From positions 1-64,000 of the forward strand of contig CAICTM010000120.1 in assembly GCA_903772945.1 (NCBI GenBank): a DNA stretch of 64,000 bases, given 5' to 3'. The DNA is from Seminavis robusta. Its lineage: Eukaryota; Bacillariophyta; Bacillariophyceae; Naviculales; Naviculaceae. The notes beneath the pieces were generated by a model. The model saw only the letters and a list, made by a program, of their open reading frames with translations, made no database searches and was not told where the DNA came from. The translations under genes were made by a program, and so were the position numbers. Positions 34,906 through 44,851 of the stretch are shown here, in pieces; the stretch's first letter is position 1; each line of letters opens with the position of its first letter.

Positions 34906-35220
34906 CTTTGTGTACGGTACTCTAGCTAGTACGTCAAAACGTGTCTATACATACATGTAGATGGATGACGCAAACATACGTGCATAGATCTACATGTAGT
35001 AGTATACCTCTAGCTAGCCTTTTTGGTTGTTGGTTTTAAAAGAATAAATAACTATAGATTTGGTCCATTCATCCATCACATGCATACAATGTCATGATGT
35101 GTGCAACTGTTGCTTGCTGGCTGCACAAGTAAGTGCCATTAGTACCACTACAAACACAGCAGTGGCCATGGCGATTGATCTCATTCCTCACTCGGCGCCT
35201 TTGTTCCGTCATCCGTTATG

Positions 35221-36958
35221 TTACTCCATGATCAAATCTTCGGCCGGGATCCGTCCTAAAAAGTCTCCTGAATCGACGGCAATGCGAAGTCCCGTAATGA
35301 GCGTATTCCGTACTTCCTCGGGATCATCTCCATCCTCCAAAACAACACAGACAGTGGAGGATACAATGGCACACATGACGGCTTGATTTTGCGAGGATCC
35401 ATTACAAAGTGGATTGTCGGACACGGTATTGATAATGACGGGATAGTCGTCCGTGTAGTAGGCCAGTCGGCGACGACCATCATGATGATGTTGCTGTAAT
35501 GATACGGATTGCTGTGGCGGACTTGCTCGCAGCCAATTTCTTGAATTGGATGAGGAACTCGTCGTCGTCATCTTCGTTGAGGAGGCAGTATTGGTGGTTA
35601 TGTACGGCAAGTTGAGAATATTGGGCGTGGTCCGTTGTGCATTGTCGTGTTCGTTTCGTTGGAGTAGACTTCGCAACATTCTCTTCTTGGATGGATAGTC
35701 TCCATTGAGAATATCAATGGTCTGCACCATGCAAGCAAAGGAAGTAATGAGTTGTTCGATCCTGAATGAATCATTGAAAGAAGATACTGTAGTTTGTGCG
35801 ATTTGTGAAGTACTTACAATATTTTTGGTCGCCTGTTTGAGTCCATTGAGAACCGAATTGTTGTCTTCATTGAAAATGGCATCCGCATCGAGTCCAACCT
35901 GATTCCGGACCACATCTACACAATTTAGAGAAAGATCATAGGTTAAATACTCTAGAAAGCATGATTGTACTTGTGTATTGTATTGTATTCTTACATTGAA
36001 AATCGACACAAAGAGTGGGCAAAGTGGGTGCAATGGTGGGCGAGGGAGTGAGCAAGATGGTTGGTGGTGGAGTTGGTAGGACAGTGGGCACAGCTGTGGG
36101 TGCGTCAGTAGGTGATGACGATGGAGTCTTGGAGACAGAAGCAGATCCTCCCAGGGGAGTGATAGAAGGAGCTTGAGATGGAGAATCAGAAAGCACGGCA
36201 GATCCCCCCAGTGGCCCTGATGAGGGTGCTGTGGAAGGATGACTGGAGAGTACAGCCGCTCCTCCAATAAAGGCAGTAGTGGGTGAACTGGTTGTACTAG
36301 TAGCATCATCATCATCATCAATGGTGACAGATCCTCCAGGAACAATTTCTGGATTGATTGGAAATTGTGGTTGAGTGGGAGAGAGAGTGTCTGGCATGGT
36401 TCCCATTTCTGTGTAATCAACACTGGGTGTAGAAGTGGGAGTGTCTGTGGTCTGTATGGTGGTGATTGTCATGGTAGGTGCTATAGTAGGTGTACTAGTA
36501 TTGGTAGTGTCAGTACTGTAAATGATGGTGTATCCCGAATCTTCCAATCCATTTTTGACATTTTGACAGAAAAAGTTGAGATATGGATCAATGAGTGGCG
36601 ATTGTTGAGTATTGAGTGGGACATGGGCATTTCCTCCAATACAGCACTGATCATTGGTGGGTTCTACCACGGCACACCAACACGCCGCTGAGAAATAGAC
36701 GGACTCGAGTCGAATGGGCATATCGGAAGCGTCGCCTGGCATCATATTGCCCGTTTGCAGCTGCAGAAACGCCGCGTATTCCTCCAAGTCCAACCGAAAG
36801 TCGTCATCTTCATCCACTTCCAACAAATCCAAGCGACATTGTTCTAACCATTCAGAATCAGAAAATTGACTCACTTGTACTTGAAGCACTTTGGTCTTGC
36901 CCACACTCTCTCTGATCAGCAGACTACTACTTAGCAGAAGCAACACAAATCGTATCAT
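35221..36958 (-). CDS. Secreted EF-hand and Ser/Thr/Pro-rich diatom protein
   Basis: 520 residues from exons 36958-35995, 35915-35818 and 35721-35221. ATG 36958 gives the signal peptide MIRFVLLLLSSSLLIRESVG. An EF-hand-like loop (DEDDDFRLDLEEYAAFL) follows CRLDLLEV; then comes a Cys block (ACWCAVVE...DQCCIGG) and FFCQNVKNGLEDSGY. From memory, a Cys/EF-hand/EYxxF/CCxG order recurs in many secreted diatom proteins. A Thr/Pro region contains three units of PLGGSAVLSDSPSQAPS type. The C-terminal part (VVRNQVGLDADAIF ... NTVSDNPLCNG ... AVMCAIVSSTVCVVLEDGDD) is a second, unnamed domain. Intron 1 (79 bp) is needed for the frame. Intron 2 (35817-35722, GTAAGT...GTGCAG, 96 bp) is stop-free and in frame, so its use is inferred from the donor and pyrimidine tract. 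An extracellular or wall role is likely. Confidence 0.82.
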
Positions 36959-37489
36959 TGTCACACCAAAAACCAATAATTCAATTCATCCAATCTATCA
37001 AGTCTATCACAGTGAGAAAAGAATCTCGAGTTTGTGGTGCACCGATTACGAGCACGAATGGCCGAACTTTCCTCGCCATTTGAAACACGTTCTGTATTTA
37101 AATAAATTCAACCGTTTAATTTATAGACGCACACTTGACCATTCAAGAAAGCTACAGGATGTCGAGCAAAATGTAAAGAGGGTCCCACAGTCTGCCTAGC
37201 TAGACACACGAAGCTGCCAGGTAACACTGTATGATACAGCAAGCTTGTAGTGAGTAGATCTATCATACGTACGATACAAACAGCTTCCTATTTTATTAGA
37301 AACATGATTCTCGCCTATCACATGTTATTTATTTGATCGCGATCTTCACAAACCTGGCTTGTTCCAGCAATGATCCATCGCCAGGGATCGTGTGGCATGG
37401 ATCGTACCGTATCGTATCGTACCGTATGGTTCGAACTATTACTAGCTAGCTACACATCCCGATGGCTGCAACTATTAACAAAACACTCT
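36959..37489. other. Intergenic
   Basis: No gene seen. CTAGCTAGCTA at 37442-37452 lies about 40 bp beyond the stop of the next gene; a small GTACCGTATCGTATC tandem lies at about 37398. Confidence 0.5.
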
Positions 37490-39526
37490 CTAGTACTGCC
37501 GCGGGACCAACGATGCCATCATGGCCAAATGGAGGACCGTATCGTACGCCACATGACCATACCCCACTTTCAGCAATACGGGTTCACATGCCAAAAACTC
37601 GGTCAATCCAACCACGGTAGCACCCAAAAACCACCACCCCATGAACGGAGTAATACGGTCGCAATTGGCAAAGACACCTGTCACGGAAACCAGTGCGTGC
37701 GATTGCACAAACACGGCCGGTAATGCCCACGTGGCTCCGGCAAAACTACCCAAGGCACAAAACGCCACCGTCACGACACCAATCAACACATACTGCAGAA
37801 CCAACGGCAATCGAAAATGCGCCATGCGAACATCCATCGTCACCACACCCAGATTGTACAGTCCGTACAAAATCCATTGCCACGGTGCAGCCATAGCGTC
37901 TGCCGTTCCCGGGCACGACAACCAACAATGCTCCAACGATCCTTCGCACACGACACCGTGCGAAATACCCAAATGCAGCAGTCCGTGCAATCCAATCAGT
38001 AGGGCAATTCCCACCATCCAACTCGTGCCCGTGCGGTTAGCATGACCCACGAGGAGGGTCAGAACAGCCAATGCCGTATCGACGTAAAAACTGTATTGGT
38101 GCGAATTGTGAATATTGGAGGTACAAGCCCCCGTCGTTGGATTGGCGCCCCAGACACAGAATCCATCGTGCAAGGACGCCGTCATGTCGCGGAGTGGTGC
38201 CCAACAAATGGGATGTCGATGATCGTGATAATAATCGCAACCAATGCGACTCGTTAATGCCACCAAATAGACCAGTGCTACAATGGCACTGAGTGTCCAG
38301 GGCAACTTTTCGCGACCAAATAGCCACTGGAGAATGCCGTGGTTACGAATCGTAGCTTCGGATTGCAAGGCCAGAGGATGGTCGTCGGCCGGCGTGGTCC
38401 AGCGCCGGGAGGGCTTGGTGGCGTGTGGTTGAAACGGCCATCGTGGCTTGATGGGGAGAAGGGTTCGCTGGGTGGTGGACTGTTGACGTTTGTTGTTGTT
38501 GTTGTTGTTGGCTCTGGTCCAGCCAATGCCTTTGGGTTTGTTCTTGTTTTTGTTGTTTTTGTTGGACGTCTTACTCTTGCTGTTACTCTTGCTGTTATTT
38601 TTGAGCTTATTGTTGTTGTCGTTGTTGTTGCTAGATGATGATGCCACGACGCTGGCACAGACACCAACTCCTGATGCAATGGCTTTCGCAGTATTCCAGG
38701 CCATACCTGTTGTGGCATCGGTAGCAATGGCAGCAGATTTTCCCTCCTCTAGTTGTTTGCTTTCTTGCCTAGCTGCATCTTCTGTTGCTTCTTTTTGTTC
38801 TTGCTGCAAGATTTGTTTGCGTGAAGGTGGTTGGCTCAGATCAAAACCAAAGTCATCTACCAGTGGTTGTTTGGTTTGTGTTTGTTTGGTTTTGGTAGCT
38901 TGTTTCGTGGTTTTGGTATCTTGCTGCATTTTGGCTTGTCTTTGTCTTTGCTCTACTAGCTTTTGTTGTTCTCTATCTTGCCGTTGTTGTTCCTGCCGTT
39001 GCTTTTTCTCTTGCAGTTGTTGCTTCTTTTCAAGCCTTTGTGTTTCCTTTTCAAGTCTTTTGTTTTCTTTTTCCAATTGTTTCTGTTTTTGTGTTTCTGC
39101 TTCTTCCTCGTCTGGAAACTTGTAGGTAATGGCGTAGTCTTCTTTGGGTCTTTTCGTGGCGGCAGTGCTTCGGTAGGGATACTGGTACTGGTAGTTGCTA
39201 CTGCTGGCCAGGATGAAACTTCGAGGAGCAGATCTTCTTGGCAAGAATTGCTGCTGGACTTTGGAAAAATTATGAGGATTCTTGCCATCCACTTGAGCAG
39301 AGGAATGATCTGCTTGACAGTAGTGACACGGGACAGATAGTAGCAGCAGCACAATGGAAGTAGCTGACTGCCAACTCTTGCATTGCAGTAATTCACGAGT
39401 CTTGACGGATTTGACACTTGGAATTGCAACAGTAGATCTTGCATCCCTGGATTCTTGGATACCCCTATGGGTACAAGTACTTGGAGTCCTGCTTCTCTTG
39501 TTCATTCTTCTTTCAATCATCTCCAT
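37490..39526 (-). CDS. Membrane protein with Lys/Gln/Asn-rich N-terminal half, unknown function
   Basis: 678 residues, one exon, ATG at 39526. A hydrophobic segment near residue 55 (SATSIVLLLLSVPCHYC) may be a signal anchor. Residues about 140-230 are a charged coiled-coil-like stretch (EKENKRLEKETQRLEKK, then Gln-rich), followed by Asn/Lys-rich low complexity (SNNNDNNNKLKNNS). The C-terminal 270 residues hold six to seven helices, starting LPWTLSAIVALVYLVALT and including VDTALAVLTLLVG, TSWMVGIALLIGLHGLLHL, LPLVLQYVLIGVVTVAFCAL and GWWFLGATVVGLTEFLA. His and Cys residues sit at helix edges (HGLLHLGISHGVVCEG, EHCWLSCPG). I recognise no family; a metal- or heme-binding role is possible from the His pattern but unproven. 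Antisense Leu-rich ORFs here are artefacts of the repeat codons. Confidence 0.82.
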   Translation of the reverse strand: MEMIERRMNKRSRTPSTCTHRGIQESRDARSTVAIPSVKSVKTRELLQCKSWQSATSIVLLLLSVPCHYCQADHSSAQVDGKNPHNFSKVQQQFLPRRSAPRSFILASSSNYQYQYPYRSTAATKRPKEDYAITYKFPDEEEAETQKQKQLEKENKRLEKETQRLEKKQQLQEKKQRQEQQRQDREQQKLVEQRQRQAKMQQDTKTTKQATKTKQTQTKQPLVDDFGFDLSQPPSRKQILQQEQKEATEDAARQESKQLEEGKSAAIATDATTGMAWNTAKAIASGVGVCASVVASSSSNNNDNNNKLKNNSKSNSKSKTSNKNNKNKNKPKGIGWTRANNNNNNKRQQSTTQRTLLPIKPRWPFQPHATKPSRRWTTPADDHPLALQSEATIRNHGILQWLFGREKLPWTLSAIVALVYLVALTSRIGCDYYHDHRHPICWAPLRDMTASLHDGFCVWGANPTTGACTSNIHNSHQYSFYVDTALAVLTLLVGHANRTGTSWMVGIALLIGLHGLLHLGISHGVVCEGSLEHCWLSCPGTADAMAAPWQWILYGLYNLGVVTMDVRMAHFRLPLVLQYVLIGVVTVAFCALGSFAGATWALPAVFVQSHALVSVTGVFANCDRITPFMGWWFLGATVVGLTEFLACEPVLLKVGYGHVAYDTVLHLAMMASLVPRQY

Positions 39527-40414
39527 TATTGGTACGTAGAACTACTAGCTAGATAATAGCTAGCTTGGCTTGGCTTTGCCAAAGTAACACTTGGATGTTC
39601 CGGTACGGTAGCTTAACTTATGATCCCTTCCATTCAGTCATGCTGCTGGACCGTTGGCCAAAGATCTTTGAAGCTTTGAAGGATCCTGCAAATATCTTGC
39701 CTTGCGACGTGTCGGAGAATTGGATCTTTGTGGAGGGCACTCACCATGACGTTTGACAGACAGACGTCAGAATATACTACAGTAACGTTAGCGTTATATG
39801 GTTCACGAGTGTGACTAAGTGACGACTTACTTCAAGTTTGCAACAGACAACGCTCTCCTGTTTGCCGCTTGTTGTTCTGCAAGGAAGCCACCGAACTGTG
39901 CATGGCGCATCAATCGTAAACGGACGGCCGACTACTGTATGCCCTTCATGGCTAGCTAGCTACAGTAACTACATGCAGTTGATATCGGTTCTGACATGCA
40001 TGATAGTAGAAGTCCACGTTGTATGAGTTTGATGCATAGAGATTGATTTAGTAAAGAGCTATTTACAGAGGTCGCTCCTTGTAGGAAAATGAGTCAAGAG
40101 ATCATACGGTAGCTTGGTGCAGTAGTAGTTATCGTCAGTTCGTGTGTGCATACTGGCTTGCTGGCTTGCTTGACTTCTTGGGGCTTTCTCACCATACTAT
40201 TCACAAAGAGAGAGAGAGAGCAATGGCTGTCCTTTTTACAAGGTTGGCTTGAGTTGGATACATGGGTTGGACAGTTGGCTGCTTGCTTGGAGCGAGCAAT
40301 GGGTGGGTATATACATAATTGGTGCTTGAGTAGCGTCGAATGTGGTTCATGGTTCATGGCAATGGTTGAGGAGACAAGAGGAGAGGAATCAAGAGGGAGA
40401 TCACATGTATGTGG
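39527..40414. other. Intergenic
   Basis: Two CTAGCTAG-type motifs lie 19-35 bp upstream of the membrane-protein ATG (39545-39565) and another at about 39953. ORFs of up to 93 codons lack domains. The segment next to 40415 is likely 3' UTR of the small gene that follows. Confidence 0.5.
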
Positions 40415-40732
40415 TTACGACGAATGATCTTGCACCCCACTGCCTGCGTATGAAACCTCTTCTAGGGAAAACATGTCAAAATCATCATCATCAATCAGAG
40501 CCAGAGCTTCTGCCAGAATGGAATTGACAACTGGAAGCAACTGCGCATTAGAGGGTGACTGCTGCGACTGTTGTTGGGATGCTAAGGACCTCTCAGATGC
40601 TTGGAAGAGACCACCTTGGCCCAGCAGGTGCAACAGTGGGACCGCTTCTTGGTCAGAAGCATTCATACTATTCATCATGGAGGGACTTGCGGTGGTGCAG
40701 GTAGCCGTGTTGAAGGAAGGGTAGTTTGTCAT
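40415..40732 (-). CDS. Small acidic protein, paralogue 1 of 3
   Basis: 105 residues, one exon, no signal peptide or helix of membrane type. It shares with the genes at 44852 and 46185 the order [EA]xxPLxxLxG, a Ser/Gln- or Ser/Gly-rich spacer, and the block (V/L)xSIL(A/N)EA(L/M)xLID followed by an Asp/Glu run: here VVNSILAEALALIDDDDFDMF. This copy is the most diverged and has a Gln-rich spacer (SQQQSQQSPS). The conserved amphipathic helix plus acidic tail looks like a protein-binding motif; function unknown. It is called real because three independent copies keep the same frame. Confidence 0.7.
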   Translation of the reverse strand: MTNYPSFNTATCTTASPSMMNSMNASDQEAVPLLHLLGQGGLFQASERSLASQQQSQQSPSNAQLLPVVNSILAEALALIDDDDFDMFSLEEVSYAGSGVQDHSS

Positions 40733-40964
40733 TGTGGTGTATTCTTTTTAGTTTGGAGAGGAATGGAAAGTAATTCAGCAAATTGCAAATTGTGAGAGAA
40801 TTGTGAGGTTCTTAGTTGCGCAAGTCCAACAGTCATCGGTGAGGTCCGTACTTACTCGAATCCAGTGCAAAGCATACGTGTCCAAATAAATTATTGCGCC
40901 CTTGGGGTCCACTCATTCATCTTTTTGTCTTCGTGCGGCTCTTCGAGCAATCGTAGGGTATTGG

Positions 40965-41479
40965 ACCACCGATGACCGCAGCCTCCGCTAAATGTACTGC
41001 ACCCACTCAGAAAGACAAAATCCACGTGTTGAAACCAATGGCTGCAAGTGGCATAAGTAAGTCATGAAAAGACATGTATGTATGTGGTTGGTTGGTTGTC
41101 ACTGTCACACTGCCACTCCACCAAAAAAGTCTGAGATTCTGTGCCGCCAGCTGTGCTGGCATTGGTACCACCAGGTACTGAGTGGCTGCATTGAGGGCGT
41201 TGGATGTAGTTGAAGCTTCTGGTTCCAGTGGAAACTCAAAGAATCCTAGCGGCCATTTAATCATTCGTCTTCTCAACAACAGTTCTGTAGACTACTACGA
41301 GTCTTGCTGTGCATCACCTTGAACTATGACAGTACTGACGTGTCTTCCAAAAATTTAGCAGAGTTGGAAATAATGAAAATGACGCACCAAATCCCACGCT
41401 ACATGACAGTGTCTTCTCATACCGGTAGTACGTAGTCTAGCTCTTTGCTGGATCGAAACGAGCTTCGTTGATGGACGCC
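40965..41479. repeat. Local tandem unit A (about 0.5 kb, non-coding)
   Basis: First of three diverged direct copies. Ordered landmarks: P, AATCCACGTGTTGAAACC (41018); Q, GTTGGATGTAGTTGAAGC (41199); R, CACCTTGAACTATGACAG...GACGTGTCTTCCAAAAA (about 41315); S, GGATCGAAACGAGCTTCG (about 41450). No ORF is kept between copies. Confidence 0.75.
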
Positions 41480-41617
41480 AGATACTGTACCGCACAATTG
41501 CCTCAGCTTCTGCACCCACTAAGAAAGACATAATCCACGTGTTGAAACTTTTGAAACCAATGGCTGCGAGAGACATAAATCCTGATGCATTCTATGCAAA
41601 ATCTAGTACCTGGCACT

Positions 41618-41990
41618 CGAGTAAGAGCAAACGCGCTCGATGGAAGCAAAGCAAACAGCTGTTTTGCCTCAAGCTGTGCTTGCTCGCTTCGAGGCTATGC
41701 TTGCTCGCTAAATTTATCGAATTTACAACCATTGCGTCAAATGCGACATTTTAGTGACAGATTAATTTTTACTTAAGGGACCTGTTTGCGGCGGCCTTTA
41801 AATCGGTCGATTTTTCACCAAACCGAGCCCTGTTTGGTGAAAACAGAACCGGAAGCATCCAGTCGTGCAACGTCTTTTTGGCTTGGCTGGAGTGACAATG
41901 TCACACTTTCGTGTCCGATCCCTTAAGTCGATGTCACTTGAGGCAAAACACCACTTGCTTTGCTTCCATCGAGCGCGCATACTCTAAGGT
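41618..41990. mobile_element. MITE-like element with long inverted ends
   Basis: The left end (GCGCTCGATGGAAGCAAAGC, then TGTTTTGCCTCAAG; 41633-41673) is matched in inverse at 41938-41978. A second inner pair, ACTTAAGGGA (about 41772) and TCCCTTAAGT (about 41920), makes the whole unit foldable. No ORF. Absent from units A and C, so it is an insertion. The target duplication is not clear, so superfamily is not assigned. Confidence 0.7.
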
Positions 41991-42227
41991 TCGAGCGCTG
42001 TTCGAGCGACCAAAAGTCCAGATCTTGTGGCGGAGCGAGGGGAATCTTGGAAGCGTTGGATGTAGTTGAAGCTTCTGGCATTGAACTCAAAGAATCCTAC
42101 TTGCAGTTGCGATGTTGCGATTCTGCGATTCCTCTTCATCGATCAACAGTTACGGTACGCTGTAGACTACGACAGTAGTATTCTACTATGCATAATAAGA
42201 TGTACTACTTGAGTACCGTATTGTTAA

Positions 42228-43205
42228 CAGGGTGTGCGAACCATCGGTGGTCAACCTAACGTTACGGCTATCTGGTTGAGTCTTTTAACCATTTACGTAA
42301 CCTATAACCTGTAACCAGATAGATTTTCGCTATCTGGTTGGTAACCTATAACCTAACCTTTTACGATCTGTAATTGGTTCCGGATGTGGTTAGGTTATAG
42401 GTTACCTACCTGGATATTCGGAACGTAACCGGTTACGTAAACGGTTATCTAACTGGTTACGTATCTGGTTACTCGGAGCGTATCTGGTTGATCACCGCCG
42501 TTTTTTCTTCCTGATTCGCTCATATAGGGAACCTATGCCCAAATCTACCTGGTTTTGGTTACATATCTGGTTGTGTATCTGGTTCTTTGCAATGACCTAT
42601 CTGGTTACGTATCTGGTTATCCGCCGATCTACCTGGTTATGGTTTCCCATTGCATTGCCTATTGCCTATCATGGACGAAGAAGACAATGATGGAGGCTTC
42701 ATTGAGGAGGAGGAGGACCTGTATGATGTTGCCCAATTCTCTGACGAAGGAAGACGTGAACACCATGGTCTGGAAGAATTTGAGGATCATATCGCGGAAC
42801 ATTCCAAGTTCATGGACGAACACCGCTTCCACTTGCGGAAGGATCAGCTGGAAAAAGCCAAACGTCGGACTACAGACCTGTTGGAGAGAATTGCTAAGAA
42901 GAAACCCGAAGAAGAGATTTCCCCAGCCTTTCAGGATATGCTGGAGTTGGGAGTGTTGGAGGCCATGAAGGCGTTGGAGGAGGCCCTCCAGGATGATTAG
43001 GCAGCCAGCTTGGGCAGGTCATGTTTGGTAACCAGATAGGTAGTTTCGTAACCATTTATGTAACCTATAACCTAACCTGTAACCTAACCTGATAGAATTA
43101 CTGTATCTGGTTGGTAACCTATAACCAAACCAGATAGAAAATTCTATCTGGTTGCTGTAACCTATAACCTAACCAGTTCAAAATCTATCTGGTTCTCACA
43201 CCCTG
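42228..43205. mobile_element. hAT-like DNA transposon, non-autonomous, 978 bp, with internal ORF
   Basis: Ends CAGGGTGTGCGAACCA and TGGTTCTCACACCCTG are 16-bp inverted repeats with one mismatch. They are flanked by an 8-bp direct repeat ATTGTTAA (42220-42227 and 43206-43213). The related unit C carries a single ATTGTTAATGCTGTCCATC (about 43948), the empty site, which confirms the target duplication. Eight-bp duplications and CAGGG ends fit the hAT superfamily. Both sub-terminal regions are packed with TATCTGGTT and AACCTATAACCTAACC in both orientations (left to about 42640, right from 43028), the kind of array that transposases bind. No transposase is encoded. Confidence 0.85.
42671..43000 (+). 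CDS. Acidic helical ORF carried inside the hAT-like element
   Basis: 109 residues from the first ATG (42671) to TAG, filling nearly all of the element's repeat-free centre. The sequence starts MDEEDNDGGFIEEEEDLYD, passes through HHGLEEFEDHIAEHSKFMDE and the basic helix KDQLEKAKRRTTDLLERIAKK, and ends MLELGVLEAMKALEEALQDD. It looks like a folded, mostly helical protein rather than chance ORF: no low complexity beyond the acidic start, and heptad-like Leu spacing. It has no BED finger and no hAT catalytic motifs. It may be an accessory protein of a larger family or a captured host fragment. Function unknown. Confidence 0.6.
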   Translation: MDEEDNDGGFIEEEEDLYDVAQFSDEGRREHHGLEEFEDHIAEHSKFMDEHRFHLRKDQLEKAKRRTTDLLERIAKKKPEEEISPAFQDMLELGVLEAMKALEEALQDD

Positions 43206-43604
43206 ATTGTTAATGCTGTCCATCACCTTGAACTATGACTCGTCACTCCAGAACAACTGACGTGTCTTCCAAAAATATAGCACAGTTGGAGATGATAATG
43301 ACGCTTCCACTCGCTACCAGTACCAGTACCAGTACCAGTGCTCTAGAGTACCACGATGCCCACGATACATGTAGCTCTCATCTCTCATAGTTCTGCTGGA
43401 TGGGAACGAGCTTGATGGGCGCCATCTCGGAAATGCCACCTTGTAACCTCCAGAAAGCAATGCAACTGGCAGGGGCAGAACCGTGTCAACATTAATTTCC
43501 GTTGACGCACCTCTTTCAAAATTAATGACTCGTCAGCTTTTTTGATCCAATTGTTTTTGATGCGTACCGGTATTGTTGGTGGTTGGTTGCGGCTTCATGC
43601 AATC

Positions 43605-44175
43605 GTATCGGACCATGACTGCAGTCACGGCACCCTCCAAGAAGCAAAGACACACTACTATCCACGTGTTGAAACCAATGGCTGCCAGTGGCACAAGTCC
43701 TGATGGGATGAATGAGGAGTCCGTATCTAGCTAGTAACAAAAAGTCCAGATTTCTGTGGCTGAGACTTGCCGAGCAACCCGCAACCTAGACTAGCTAGCT
43801 AGTAGAGCTCCGAGGGTACTGGTACCGTTGTAGCTGGTTGAGCTCTGGAGTTAGCTCTGGTTGTGATGATCTGTCTTGGAACTTGGAATCGTTGGATGTA
43901 GTTGAACTTTCAGTTGAAAGAAGACTAATTGCGAATATTCTTCAACTATTGTTAATGCTGTCCATCTCCTTGAACTATGACAATTCTGACGTGGTCATAA
44001 AAATATTACAGGAGTTGGAAACTGAATGACCCAACAGTCCTGTAAAATTTAATTGTAAACTAACTAACTAACACCCCAAGCCCCAAGTTAATACATGTGG
44101 ATCAAGTATTATAGGAAGTATTAGTTTTGGCGGACAAGAAGACGAGCTTGATGATGGATCGGATGCCTTTTAGCA
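43605..44175. repeat. Local tandem unit C
   Basis: Landmarks P at about 43659 (TATCCACGTGTTGAAACC), Q at 43890 (GTTGGATGTAGTTGAAC), R at about 43948 (ATTGTTAATGCTGTCCATC, CCTTGAACTATGACAATTC) and S at about 44139 (AGACGAGCTTGATGATGG). This copy keeps the unoccupied hAT target site. Of the three, it is the most diverged at S. Confidence 0.7.
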
Positions 44176-44851
44176 TGGATTTTGCACATTGCTACTCGGA
44201 GAAGTGACCTTATTCGAGCGAACTACGTAGTCTAGTCTAGTAATAGAATGCGATGGGTTGGATCTTGGTTGGCACCAAGAATAACACCGTTACGTGTCGG
44301 GTGGCTACCGGTACTGCCCCTGACCAACCCAAAGCCCAGGGGCACCGATTGGAGCTACCTAGCCAGATTCTAGCTAGAGTGAGTCTGGTAACTGCTGCTT
44401 AAGCTTTAGTTGTTCGCCCACCCTCTACTGGTCAGCGGCAGTCAACAGGCAGCAATGGTATCGGTCGTTGCTTTGTACAAGCAACAATGGTTTTATTTGC
44501 TAGGTAACGGTAAAGGCCCAGCCTGACTGTTTGAAGGTACAGTTGGGTTGAATATTCCATCGTTAGTACTCTTTATTTCTCGACTATGAATGTACATCAA
44601 AAAATGCAGAACTGGTATTGGGAGAGATGGTTGCCTTGTACCTTGTACCGGTACCGAGGAGCGTTGAGATGGTTGCTATATTCATGGTGAGGATGGGTTG
44701 GCTGGCTGCCTGTGAGGACCGGGATGACATATTCAGTGTGTTGGTTGGACTGGAAAACTGGAAGTGTTGATTTGGACTGTGGCGGTAATAGTGGTCTAGC
44801 TAATGCCATGCATGGCTTCGTTGACATACGACATACGGTCATACGGTAGCC
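44176..44851. other. Intergenic, 3' flank of small acidic gene 2
   Basis: The stretch near 44670-44700 (ATATTCATGGTGAGGATGGG) resembles DNA just downstream of paralogue 3 (about 46092), so the gene duplication extends beyond the stop codon. No other feature. Confidence 0.5.

Larger units (their letters stand above)
34152..35220. other. Intergenic with a 21-bp tandem repeat and right copy of the direct repeat
   Basis: Upstream region of the STAND gene. No coding ORF. GCTAGCT lies 11 bp from its ATG. Besides the repeats listed separately it contains a CTACATGTAG-type palindrome cluster (about 34955-35000). Confidence 0.5.
41480..43430. repeat. Local tandem unit B, interrupted by two transposable elements
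   Basis: Same landmark order: P at 41532, Q at 42054, R at about 43220-43300, S at about 43394. Its extra length is explained by a MITE (about 41618-41990) between P and Q and by the hAT-like element (42228-43205) at the start of R. Confidence 0.75.

Noticed and set aside
38490-39125. Plus-strand Leu/Cys-rich ORF opposite the membrane-protein gene
   Set aside because: It is the complement of Gln/Lys/Asn-rich codons (CAA, AAG, AAC), which read as Leu/Cys/Phe; an artefact.
42228-43205. Telomere-like reading of the AACCTATAACC repeats
   Set aside because: The repeats are irregular, occur in both orientations and lie between inverted ends with a target duplication, so they belong to the transposon, not to a telomeric tract.
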